A stretch of DNA of 53,082 nucleotides, from assembly GCF_008124715.1 (NCBI RefSeq), contig NZ_VNHO01000016.1:1-53082 (forward strand), given 5' to 3'. This document shows positions 26,317 through 34,405 of this stretch, piece after piece; within the stretch, counting starts at the first letter, position 1; each line of letters opens with the position of its first letter. A program made the position numbers and the translations under genes. Origin of the DNA: Thermosediminibacter litoriperuensis (GTDB lineage: Bacteria > Bacillota > Thermosediminibacteria > Thermosediminibacterales > Thermosediminibacteraceae). The notes below the pieces were generated by a model. The model was not told the origin of the DNA and did not search any database. It saw only the letters and a list, made by a program, of their open reading frames with translations.

Positions 26317-26907
26317 CTAAACCCGTCCCACATTATGCCATTCACGGGAGATCCCTTTGTCACCCGGCTGCCAGTTGGCTGGTGCGCCAAGACCGGTTTT
26401 TTCCGTAAACTGCAGGGCCTGGAAGATCCGGATCAATTCGTATATGTTCCTGCCGACCGGTCCCGGATAGACTGAGTAGTACTCGATGATCCCCGAGGGA
26501 TTTATTATAAATGTAGCCCTGGGAGCCGTACCCTCCATTACATCAAGTACCCCGTACATCCTGCTTATTTTGTGGTTTCGATCGGATATAAGAGGGTACT
26601 GTACCTTCCGGGCCGAAGGTGAAATCTCAGCGAAAACTTTGTGGGCGTAAATGCTGTCGGTACTGATGGCCAGCACTTCGACGCCCAGGCGCCTGAATTG
26701 GTCGTAAGAAGCGGCCACGGCCGCAAGTTCTGTAGGTCACACGAAGGTGAAGTCCGAAGAGTAAAAGAAAAGCATTACCCACTGGCCTCTGTAGTCGGAA
26801 AGTCTTACCGTAATACGATTCCCCCTGCAGTAAGCCTGGGCCTCAAAATCAGGGGCCGGATCTCCCCGCTGCAGGCAGTGCTTCGAGGTGTATAGGGCAC
26901 TTTCCAT
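26317..26907 (-). CDS. prxU: Selenocysteine peroxiredoxin (in-frame UGA read as Sec)
   Basis: 196 residues if the UGA at 26739-26737 is decoded as selenocysteine. ATG 26907 follows GAGAGGAGTGAG. The frame is open from 26907 to the UGA and on to a TAA at 26317. The sequence around it, SDFTFV-Sec-PTEL, places Sec (residue 57) exactly at the peroxidatic Cys of AhpC-type peroxiredoxins. The Thr of PTEL and the catalytic Arg (TAPRATFIINPSG) are intact. A hairpin lies immediately downstream (SECIS-like). The usual resolving-Cys motif VCPANW reads GAPANW, so the C-terminal resolving Cys is absent; Cys11 and Cys27 are the only cysteines. It reduces peroxides; a related enzyme, PrxU, is known from Eubacterium acidaminophilum. 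Confidence 0.93.
26707..26731 (-). promoter_or_regulatory. Bacterial SECIS-like hairpin in prxU
   Basis: On the minus strand, five nt after the UGA codon, AGAA pairs with TTCT and GCGGC with GCCGC, closing a CGUG tetraloop; a CTT bulge lies on the 5' side. The loop falls about 18-21 nt after UGA, within the range required for SelB-dependent Sec insertion in bacteria. The sequence also codes for PTELAAVAAS. Confidence 0.8.
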
Positions 26908-26974
26908 TATCTCACTCCTCTCTCATTCTTAATAATATGATTTCAAGAGAGGCTGGGTGATAGACCGACAAGAC

Positions 26975-27012
26975 AAAGCCCCGGTTGCCTCAAAGGCTTA
27001 AACCGGGGCTTT
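26975..27012. terminator. Terminator-like hairpin between superoxide reductase and peroxiredoxin genes
   Basis: AAAGCCCCGGTT (26975-26986) pairs exactly with AACCGGGGCTTT (27001-27012). The T-rich tail is better on the plus strand (ATTTTTTA) than on the minus strand, where the upstream gene ends at 27018. It may act in both directions or only lower read-through into prxU. Confidence 0.65.
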
Positions 27013-27017
27013 ATTTT

Positions 27018-27416
27018 TTACTCTTCAAAATCGATCCGCAGCGAATTTTCCCAGAGGCCGTGGATGTTGCAGTAGCTCAGAGCCATCAATGTGCCTGGTT
27101 TTTCGAGAACCACGCTGGTATGCACGCAGGGGTTACACTTGGCTGAACCTTTATTAGGCCCTTCCACGGATTCGGCGTGGGCTTCAAACTGGTAAGTCCC
27201 CAGATGAATCGTGAATTTTTCTCCGTCGGGCTGATAAAAGAGTTTTATCCACCTGATGTGGTGTTCCGTTGTGTTCGGGTGGGGAATTTCCTTGCCTACG
27301 CAGAGGTGGACGTCAACGGGTTGGCCTTTCTTTACAGGTTCATTAACCTCTATGACGGGGACGTGCTTTTCTTTCTTCCAGTCGTCTTTCTGAAGATGAT
27401 TGGCTAAGGACTCCAT
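27018..27416 (-). CDS. sor: Superoxide reductase (neelaredoxin, single-iron class)
   Basis: 132 residues. It reduces superoxide to hydrogen peroxide without releasing oxygen, the strategy of anaerobes. The iron ligands are visible: Glu16 and His18 in EKHVPVIE, His46 and His52 in IPHPNTTEHH, and Cys116 and His119 in YCNIHGLW. There is no N-terminal desulforedoxin iron domain. An additional CNPC pair (94-97) is not part of the iron site. ATG 27416 follows AAGGGGGAAC. It is upstream of the Sec peroxiredoxin, which would destroy the peroxide formed, and has its own palindromic operator candidate upstream. Confidence 0.94.
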   Translation of the reverse strand: MESLANHLQKDDWKKEKHVPVIEVNEPVKKGQPVDVHLCVGKEIPHPNTTEHHIRWIKLFYQPDGEKFTIHLGTYQFEAHAESVEGPNKGSAKCNPCVHTSVVLEKPGTLMALSYCNIHGLWENSLRIDFEE

Positions 27417-27431
27417 ATATGTTCCCCCTTT

Positions 27432-27458
27432 TATTAATAATAATACTTATTACTAATA
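27432..27458. promoter_or_regulatory. Operator candidate upstream of superoxide reductase
   Basis: Arms TATTAATAATAA (27432-27443) and TTATTACTAATA (27447-27458) are inverted repeats with one mismatch around TAC, 16 nt before the start codon of sor. The A/T-rich symmetry is of Fur/PerR type, though it does not match a strict PerR box. An oxidative-stress or metal regulator is plausible. Confidence 0.5.
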
Positions 27459-27580
27459 ATATATTCTCCAAATTGGTCTGAATTCCTGCCTGGAATGTTG
27501 TAAAATTATTTTATTATTATAATAGTCTTTGTGATTTAGTAAAATATATGCCAATACTTAAATACAAGGGTTTTATTTTT

Positions 27581-27665
27581 ATGGAAATTAAAACTCTGGA
27601 TGGGTTGCCCTAAATGCCGGACCCTGGAAAATATGACCAGAAAGGTGCCGGAATGGGGTTATTGA
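27581..27665 (+). pseudogene. Remnant of a small thioredoxin-like (redox-active disulfide) protein
   Basis: ATG 27581 starts MEIKTL; after an apparent frame change the next frame reads GCPKCRTLENMTRK and soon stops. The combined pattern matches the start of the 80-residue thioredoxin-fold proteins with a GCPKC active site that begin MKIEVLG. Nothing recognisable follows. The rest of the 27417-27960 interval is A/T-rich and apart from the operator shows only short open stretches. Confidence 0.4.
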
Positions 27666-27960
27666 GATAATTCGCTGCCTCCGTGTTGAAACAAAAGCAA
27701 GGAAAATATAGAAAAGCATAGAATATATTAAAAAACAGTATAGGACAGCTGTAAGGGCAGACCGGTGCGCATTTATCGGTGATTTACCGGATTCCTTTTA
27801 TTGGCTTTTCCATTTTTTTAAGAAAGTAAAAAACGACATATTTCGAGATTTATCAACAATTTTACCCCGCAAAATGGGAATTAAATAAAAAAATAGAGGA
27901 AATTAGAAAAAAATATCGAATAAGAATACAGGACATGAGTTTATTAATGAGGGAGTATTT

Positions 27961-28479
27961 ATGGACAAAAGCTTAAGGAAGCCGGTTGCAGTAATGGTCG
28001 CATTGGCGATTCCCGTTCTTGTTTTCGCCCTGCTCGCCCTGGCGATGGGTGCGGACGTAAGAGCGATTCTGGTACCTTTCTTGCTTGCAATGATTTTAAC
28101 TGGCTTTTTAAGCTTCGGGGGATACAGAGTTTTTATAAGACCTCTGAACGTGCTTGCCGAATCGGTGCGGCAGTTCATTAACGGCGTTACGACGAGTTTA
28201 TCTAAACTGAGTAAAAGTACGGGCTTTTTTGGTTTTATTTACGGACCCGTCCACGACTCCTTGGTACATATAAACCTAGTTTACATCATAAACGGTACAC
28301 CGGGGCAAAATTACGCATACAGGCAGTGGTTCCAGGAGGCGATGAAGGGCAATGTATACGTTTCCAAGCCCTACGTCTCCACCACCGGAGAGCTGTGCAT
28401 GGCGGTTTCAGTTCCTGTAAAAAGCGAGAAGGGTCAAGTGATCGGCGTGCTTGCCGCCGACATCAATTTAAGCTTATAA
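27961..28479 (+). CDS. Membrane protein with an isolated Cache/PDC-type sensor domain
   Basis: 172 residues with two N-terminal membrane spans (VAVMVALAIPVLVFALLALA and AILVPFLLAMILTGFLSF). They are followed by a domain whose end reads YAYRQWFQEAMKGNVYVSKP, then STTGELCMAVSVPVKSEKGQ and VIGVLAADINLSL, the hallmark of the membrane-distal half of dCache/PDC sensors. There is no HAMP, kinase, GGDEF or chemotaxis output domain: the chain stops right after the sensor. ATG 27961 follows GAGGGAG. It ends 15 nt before deoC, so it is in an operon with it. It may bind a small ligand or be a truncated chemoreceptor. Confidence 0.75.
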   Translation: MDKSLRKPVAVMVALAIPVLVFALLALAMGADVRAILVPFLLAMILTGFLSFGGYRVFIRPLNVLAESVRQFINGVTTSLSKLSKSTGFFGFIYGPVHDSLVHINLVYIINGTPGQNYAYRQWFQEAMKGNVYVSKPYVSTTGELCMAVSVPVKSEKGQVIGVLAADINLSL

Positions 28480-28494
28480 AAAGGGGAGATTTCT

Positions 28495-29166
28495 GTGGTT
28501 ACAAGAGAACAGCTGGCGAGGCTCATAGACCATACGCTACTGAAGCCCACGGCGACGCTGGAGGACATCGACAGGCTCTGCGGAGAAGCAAAGGATTACG
28601 GTTTTTACCTGGTCTGCGTGAACCCGTGCTACGTCGGTTATGCAGTCGAGAGGCTGGAGGGAAGTGATGTAAAGGTCGGGGCGACGGTGGGATTTCCGCT
28701 GGGAGCGGCGTTGCCTGAGGTCAAGGCCTACGAGGCCCGAAAAGCCGTGGAATCCGGTGCGTCGGAAGTAGACATGGTTATGAACATAGGCTTTTTGAAG
28801 AGCGGGGACTATTATGCAGTAAGAGAAGATATCGAAGGTGTGGTCAGGGCGGTAAAGGAAGTCAATCCCGAAGCCATAGTAAAAGTTATTCTCGAAATGT
28901 GCTATTTGACAGAGAGCGAAAAGGTTACGGCCCTAAAACTCTGCCAGGAGGCAAAAGCCGATTTTGTGAAGACATCCACTGGATTCGGCTCCGGCGGTGC
29001 GACGGTCGAGGACGTCCGGCTCATGGCAAAAATGGTTGGAGATACTATGGGAGTAAAGGCCTCCGGGGGGATAAGGGACCTGAAAACCGCCCTCCAGATG
29101 ATCGAAGCCGGTGCTAACAGGATAGGCACCAGCTCCGGAGTGGCCATTATAGAAGAGCTAAAGTAA
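28495..29166 (+). CDS. deoC: Deoxyribose-phosphate aldolase
   Basis: 223 residues, class I TIM-barrel aldolase. It cleaves 2-deoxyribose 5-phosphate to acetaldehyde and glyceraldehyde 3-phosphate in nucleoside catabolism. The Schiff-base Lys159 lies in DFVKTSTGF, the relay Lys188 in GVKASGG and Asp93 in EVDMVMNIG. GTG 28495 follows AAGGGGAGA. No other nucleoside catabolic gene is next to it; the partner is the upstream sensor protein. Confidence 0.95.
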   Translation: MVTREQLARLIDHTLLKPTATLEDIDRLCGEAKDYGFYLVCVNPCYVGYAVERLEGSDVKVGATVGFPLGAALPEVKAYEARKAVESGASEVDMVMNIGFLKSGDYYAVREDIEGVVRAVKEVNPEAIVKVILEMCYLTESEKVTALKLCQEAKADFVKTSTGFGSGGATVEDVRLMAKMVGDTMGVKASGGIRDLKTALQMIEAGANRIGTSSGVAIIEELK

Positions 29167-29175
29167 AAAGGCTTC

Positions 29176-29200
29176 AAGCGCCCGGTATAAACGGGCGCTT
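29176..29200. terminator. Bidirectional terminator after deoC
   Basis: AAGCGCCCG (29176-29184) pairs with CGGGCGCTT (29192-29200) between convergent genes. The minus-strand side has GAAGCCTTTTTA following it, giving a better T-tract for the leftward gene. Confidence 0.7.
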
Positions 29201-29203
29201 TAA

Positions 29204-29764
29204 TCATTGGGGGAGTGCTGTGTTAGCCTGTTCGATTTGCGCCAGCACATCCCCGCACCTGGTTATCGAGTCGAATATCTTACCTATCGCCTGGCTCTGA
29301 AGGAGTGCACTCTGAGCCTGGGCCATAGCCGAGATGGCTTGCTGCATTGCCTGAACCACCTGCATATCGGTAGCCACCTGCTGCTCGTGACACTGTTTTT
29401 CCATCTGCTCAAGGGTCTGCCTGTACTGTTTTGCATTGACCTGCAGATTGGAAAACCCCATCCGGGCCGCCTGCTGTAGCTGCTGGGCAGCGTTAAATAT
29501 GCTTTCCAGGCGCCGGGAATCCATGATATTCGTAGAAGCCTGGTTCAAGGTACTCTGTATCTGCTGTTCCGTGGTCATATGTTGCTCCCTGGCCAGGTCG
29601 CATATACACTGGATATCCTGGGCAAACTGCTTATGCTGGTTGTTCTGATAAGTATCGGGCTGCAGCCGCTGTTCATTGAATACCTGATTGATTCTTTGAG
29701 CCGTTTCAGTTTCCAGCCTTTTATCGACTTCTGTCATAAACGTTCTTCCCTTATCGTCAGGCAT
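29204..29764 (-). CDS. Gln-rich coiled-coil hypothetical protein
   Basis: 186 residues, not recognised. ATG 29764 follows GGGGGAGG. The chain is almost wholly helical, rich in Gln and Ala (INQVFNEQRLQPDTYQNNQH, AQQLQQAARMGFSNLQVNAK, QVVQAMQQAISAMAQAQSAL), with four widely spaced Cys. No signal peptide or membrane span is seen. Glutamine-rich helical proteins of this size occur in spore-forming Clostridia as uncharacterised or spore-associated proteins; the role is open. Confidence 0.7.
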   Translation of the reverse strand: MPDDKGRTFMTEVDKRLETETAQRINQVFNEQRLQPDTYQNNQHKQFAQDIQCICDLAREQHMTTEQQIQSTLNQASTNIMDSRRLESIFNAAQQLQQAARMGFSNLQVNAKQYRQTLEQMEKQCHEQQVATDMQVVQAMQQAISAMAQAQSALLQSQAIGKIFDSITRCGDVLAQIEQANTALPQ

Positions 29765-29903
29765 AATTTTCCTCCCCCTGCTGGAATGCGAGTTAATTGC
29801 AAGTTTATTTTTTCCTTTTTTGGCCGAAGTGATGCGGCGTATAGCCGGCGAAAAGAAGGAAACAATAAGAGTGGTAAAAAATCAGGAGGAGGGAATTGGA
29901 TAT

Positions 29904-30386
29904 ATGGCTAAAACTGTAATTGGAGTGTTCGAAAACCGTGAACAGGCGGAAAAAGCGGTAAATGAAATGAGGGATTCGGGTTTTGATACCAATGAAATAT
30001 CCATCGTCGCAAAAGGCGGGCAGAGGGGCGAAAGAAACGGCGATAACGGAGCCATGGGTATGGACACCGTCGCCGACGGAACCACCACCGGAGGCGTTCT
30101 GGGCGGTCTGGCCGGGCTGGCGGTCGGTGCGGGAGCACTGGCAATTCCCGGCCTCGGCCCGATCATAGCTGCCGGACCGATAGCCGGACTCCTTTCCGGC
30201 GCCGCCACGGGAGGTATTGCCGGCGGTCTGATCGACTGGGGCATTCCCGAAGAGAGAGGACGCTACTACGAAGAAGAGGTGAAGAGGGGTAAGATCCTGG
30301 CCGCCGTGAGGACCCACGACCAGAAGGTGGAAAGAGCAGCCGATGTCATGAGGCGAAACGGCGCCAGAGACGTAGAAACCCACTGA
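29904..30386 (+). CDS. YflT/general stress protein 17M-type protein
   Basis: 160 residues from ATG 29904 behind AGGAGGAGGG. The N-terminal part TVIGVFENREQAEKAVNEMR and DTNEISIVAK is the heat-induced stress domain (general stress protein 17M). The middle is a long Gly/Ala-rich hydrophobic stretch (GGVLGGLAGLAVGAGALAIP, then GPIIAAGPIAGLLSGAATGG) that could insert in or associate with membranes. The C-terminus folds back to a ferredoxin-like half (KRGKILAAVRTHDQKVERAA). Role in stress is inferred from family name only. Confidence 0.8.
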   Translation: MAKTVIGVFENREQAEKAVNEMRDSGFDTNEISIVAKGGQRGERNGDNGAMGMDTVADGTTTGGVLGGLAGLAVGAGALAIPGLGPIIAAGPIAGLLSGAATGGIAGGLIDWGIPEERGRYYEEEVKRGKILAAVRTHDQKVERAADVMRRNGARDVETH

Positions 30387-30394
30387 CACAGTCT

Positions 30395-30434
30395 ACGGGG
30401 AAGAATGATAAAAGAATTCTTCCCCGTGTTTTCT
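30395..30434 (+). terminator. Intrinsic terminator after the stress protein gene
   Basis: ACGGGGAAGAAT (30395-30406) pairs exactly with ATTCTTCCCCGT (30416-30427), followed by GTTTTCTT. Confidence 0.85.
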
Positions 30435-30509
30435 TAGTATGATATAATTAAATCAGTAATGTTGTACAACATTTTTCTACCGGCCGATTTCAAAAAAGTA
30501 TACAATAAA

Positions 30510-30521
30510 TGTAAATTTACA
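30510..30521. promoter_or_regulatory. 12-bp palindrome upstream of rpoN
   Basis: TGTAAATTTACA is a perfect palindrome, 77 nt before the rpoN start. It lies in an A/T-rich promoter region that also contains TATAAT at 30556-30561. Function as an operator is conjecture. Confidence 0.35.
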
Positions 30522-30597
30522 AAAAAGGTAAGATTAATGTTTTTGTCGAATATATTATAATATCCAGGATTTTTAAGGGCTTTGGGGGGCTCGAATT

Positions 30598-31989
30598 ATG
30601 CAGATGAATTACAGTCTCACCCTTTCGCAGACCCAGAAACTGCTGATGACCCCGGAACTGAGACAAGCCATAACCATTCTGCAGCTGTCCAGCGTGGAAT
30701 TGTACGAATATATTGAACAGGAACTTTTGAACAACCCGCTGCTGGACAAAGAAGAAGATGACTATTCGGGCGAAGAAATGAAGGTTGAGACCAGGGAAAA
30801 GGACAAGGATACTCTCGACTGGGAGGAGTATCTGCAAGAGTGCTTCGATCTGGATTTTTTAAGGTATCCCAGAGAGGTAAGGGAAGAGGAGAGCAGCTTT
30901 GAGAACTTCGTTTCGGCCGCGCCTACGCTACAGGAGCACCTGGTGATGCAGCTGCGCCTGGCACCGGTATCGAAGAAGGCTTTCAAAATAGGGGAGTTCC
31001 TGATCGGTAATCTGGATAAAAACGGTTATCTGGCGGTTGGGGTGGACGAAGCGGCAAAAATCCTAAAGGTTTCCGAAAAAGAGGTCGAAGAAGTCCTCAA
31101 AGTCATTCAGTCCTTCGATCCCCCCGGGATTGGAGCGAGAGATCTCAAGGAATGCCTTTTAATCCAGGTCGAACAAAAGGGTATAGAACACCCGAAGCTG
31201 CGAGCCCTCATAGAGAACCACCTTAAGGACCTGGCGGAGGCGAAATATACAAAAATAGCCGAGAAACTGAATATATCGCTGTCGAGGGTGCAGGAACTCA
31301 AGGACATCGTGCTCACTCTGGACCCGAAACCGGCCAGGAATTTCTCTTCGGTGAACGAAACCCAATATATCATCCCGGATGCGGTTATCGAAAGAGTGGG
31401 CAGCGAGTACGTGATTATAATGAACGATTCGGTAGCGCCCAGGCTTTCAATCAACTCCTATTACAGGTCTTTGCTGCTGTCAGAGGACAAGGAATCTCTC
31501 GCTTCCAAGTTCCTGACCCGCAAGCTGGAATCGGCCCTCTGGCTCATAAAGAGCATAGAGCAGCGGCGAATAACCCTGTACAAAGTTATAAGAGCTATAA
31601 TCGATGTACAAAGGGAGTTTCTCGATTACGGCATTTCGGGCCTGAAACCCCTCACGTTGAAGCAGATCGCTGATAAAATCGGAGTCCATGAGTCTACGGT
31701 CAGCAGGGCGATAAACGGCAAGTACGTCCAGACGCCCCGCGGAGTGTTCGAGCTGAAATTCTTCTTTAAAAACGGGCTTGAAAATGTCAACGGATCGACC
31801 ACGTCCTCAGAAACCATCAAAAAGATGATGAAAGAAATGATATCCCGGGAAGATCCTTATAACCCCCTCAGCGACCAGAAGATCTCTGACGACCTGAAGA
31901 AAAAGGGAATAATCATCTCGAGGAGAACGGTGGCCAAGTACAGGGAGGAACTGGGAATACCCTCTTCCGCCAAGAGAAAAAGGTATTAA
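30598..31989 (+). CDS. rpoN: RNA polymerase sigma-54 factor
   Basis: 463 residues. Region I is the Gln/Leu-rich activator-contact segment (LSQTQKLLMTPELRQAITIL), region II is acidic, and the core-binding region and HTH (GVHESTVSRAINGKYVQTPR) follow. It ends with the RpoN box SRRTVAKYREELGIP, which reads the -24 element. All parts are present. The gene is monocistronic and directly precedes the glycolytic operon. The only Fis-type HTH in the window is an orphan remnant at 48342-48563. Confidence 0.97.
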   Translation: MQMNYSLTLSQTQKLLMTPELRQAITILQLSSVELYEYIEQELLNNPLLDKEEDDYSGEEMKVETREKDKDTLDWEEYLQECFDLDFLRYPREVREEESSFENFVSAAPTLQEHLVMQLRLAPVSKKAFKIGEFLIGNLDKNGYLAVGVDEAAKILKVSEKEVEEVLKVIQSFDPPGIGARDLKECLLIQVEQKGIEHPKLRALIENHLKDLAEAKYTKIAEKLNISLSRVQELKDIVLTLDPKPARNFSSVNETQYIIPDAVIERVGSEYVIIMNDSVAPRLSINSYYRSLLLSEDKESLASKFLTRKLESALWLIKSIEQRRITLYKVIRAIIDVQREFLDYGISGLKPLTLKQIADKIGVHESTVSRAINGKYVQTPRGVFELKFFFKNGLENVNGSTTSSETIKKMMKEMISREDPYNPLSDQKISDDLKKKGIIISRRTVAKYREELGIPSSAKRKRY

Positions 31990-32028
31990 AATTTACCGCC
32001 AAAGGCAGGAATTTGACGGGATTTGTGG

Positions 32029-32034
32029 TATAAT
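32029..32034 (+). promoter_or_regulatory. -10 element of the glycolytic operon promoter (candidate)
   Basis: TATAAT at 32029-32034 lies 45 nt before the CggR operator. The -35 is not clear: TTGACG at 32013 is too close, but it would fit the alternative -10 TATAAA at 32034 with 15 nt spacing. The main start is expected near 32041-32046. Confidence 0.5.
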
Positions 32035-32078
32035 ATAAATAAGGATCTCTAGTCATTTCTGTTTTTTTTTAGTTGAAT

Positions 32079-32114
32079 CGGGACAAAAAAAATAACATAG
32101 GGACAAAATTAGTC
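32079..32114 (+). promoter_or_regulatory. CggR double operator
   Basis: CGGGAC at 32079-32084, six bases, AATA, four bases, then AGGGAC at 32099-32104, six bases, AGTC. This fits the Bacillus subtilis CggR operator architecture (CGGGAC-N6-TGTC repeated after N4) in spacing and in the GGGAC cores; the TGTC halves are degenerate. The operator lies downstream of the likely start point, as for the roadblock mode described for CggR. The regulator gene lies in the same operon. Confidence 0.8.
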
Positions 32115-32116
32115 CC

Positions 32117-33316
<1,200 letters not shown>

Positions 33317-33348
33317 AGCAAAATAGCCCATTTCCGGGCTATTTTGCT
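33317..33348 (+). other. 13-bp intercistronic hairpin between gap and cggR
   Basis: AGCAAAATAGCCC and GGGCTATTTTGCT (33317-33329, 33336-33348) form a perfect stem with a 6-nt loop just before the cggR ribosome site (33350-33357). No T-tract follows. It could limit 3' decay of the gap message or lower cggR translation, giving high gap and low regulator, as processing does in Bacillus. Confidence 0.6.
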
Positions 33349-33364
33349 GAAAAGGAGACATCCC

Positions 33365-34405
33365 ATGGAAGAGATTGCGGGTATTTTAAAAAAGATTGTG
33401 CCCGAAATGGCGCAGATCGTTGAACAGAGATTTGACATTCTGCGAAATATATATTACAACCAGCCCATAGGCCGCAGGGCCCTATCTGCGGTGCTCTCCC
33501 TGCCGGAAAGGCCCCTCAGGACCGAAGTAAAACGCCTGGAGGAGCTGGGGCTTCTGGAGATTGACCCTAAGGGCATGAGGGTGTCTCGTGAGGGAGAGCA
33601 GGTAATCGCCCGGCTGGAAAATTTCGTGTATTTCCTGAGGGGCCTAAGTTTTATAGCCGAAAGAATAAAGGAAAAATTTGACTGCGAGGACGTGCTTATT
33701 ATTCCCGGAGATTCCGACAGGGACGAGACCGTTAAGAAGCAGCTGGGCAGGGAAGCCGCCGCTTATTTGAGGTCGTGCCTGAAGAGCGGCGACGTCATCG
33801 CCGTGACCGGCGGAACTACTATGGCTCAGGTTCCTAAGGGGATGCCCCACCTCACAGGATATGAGGACGTGATGGTGGTACCGGCCAGGGGAGGTTTGGG
33901 CGAGAGGGTGGAACTGCAGGCCAACACCATAGCGGCGGAACTTGCCGGCAGGCTGGGAGCCCAGTACAGGTTGCTGTACGTGCCCGATAATCTGGGGCCG
34001 GAGGCAATGGAGTCCATTGTTAACGAGCCGGGGATAAGAGAGGTCATCTCACTCATACGCAGGGCCGACATAGTGGTTCACGGCATAGGGGGTGCGGAGG
34101 AAATGGCCCGCCGGCGGGGCCTTTCCGAAGACGTAATCCGGCAGATACTGAAAAACGGCGCGGTGGCCGAGGCTTTCGGCTTTTACTTCGACCGTGAAGG
34201 CCGGATAGTATACACTACCACCAGCGTGGGCCTCAGTGTAAAGGACCTGAAGAACATCCGGAAGGTGATCGCGATAGCCGGGGGCAGCGGCAAGGCTCCG
34301 GCCATACGGGCTTTTTTAAAATACCACCGGCCCACGGTTCTCATAACCGATGAGGGTGCCGCAAGAAAACTTCTCGAGATAGAGGGAGGCGAGATGCATG
34401 AATAA
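33365..34405 (+). CDS. cggR: Central glycolytic genes regulator (SorC/CggR family)
   Basis: 346 residues from ATG 33365 behind AAAAGGAGA. The N-terminal winged helix ([20 protein letters not shown]) is followed by the sugar-binding domain: [16 protein letters not shown], the [20 protein letters not shown] segment, [19 protein letters not shown], and [13 protein letters not shown]. It represses the glycolytic operon and responds to fructose-1,6-bisphosphate in Bacillus. The gene overlaps pgk by 8 nt. The matching operator is in the operon leader. Confidence 0.92.
   Translation: MEEIAGILKKIVPEMAQIVEQRFDILRNIYYNQPIGRRALSAVLSLPERPLRTEVKRLEELGLLEIDPKGMRVSREGEQVIARLENFVYFLRGLSFIAERIKEKFDCEDVLIIPGDSDRDETVKKQLGREAAAYLRSCLKSGDVIAVTGGTTMAQVPKGMPHLTGYEDVMVVPARGGLGERVELQANTIAAELAGRLGAQYRLLYVPDNLGPEAMESIVNEPGIREVISLIRRADIVVHGIGGAEEMARRRGLSEDVIRQILKNGAVAEAFGFYFDREGRIVYTTTSVGLSVKDLKNIRKVIAIAGGSGKAPAIRAFLKYHRPTVLITDEGAARKLLEIEGGEMHE

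Noticed and set aside
26317-26718. A 133-residue peroxiredoxin starting after the UGA
   Set aside because: It would lack the active-site loop; the frame continues upstream through the UGA with perfect family match, so it is part of the Sec protein.
27432-27458. Strict PerR box
   Set aside because: The palindrome is A/T-rich but does not match TTATAATNATTATAA closely; kept as an operator candidate only.
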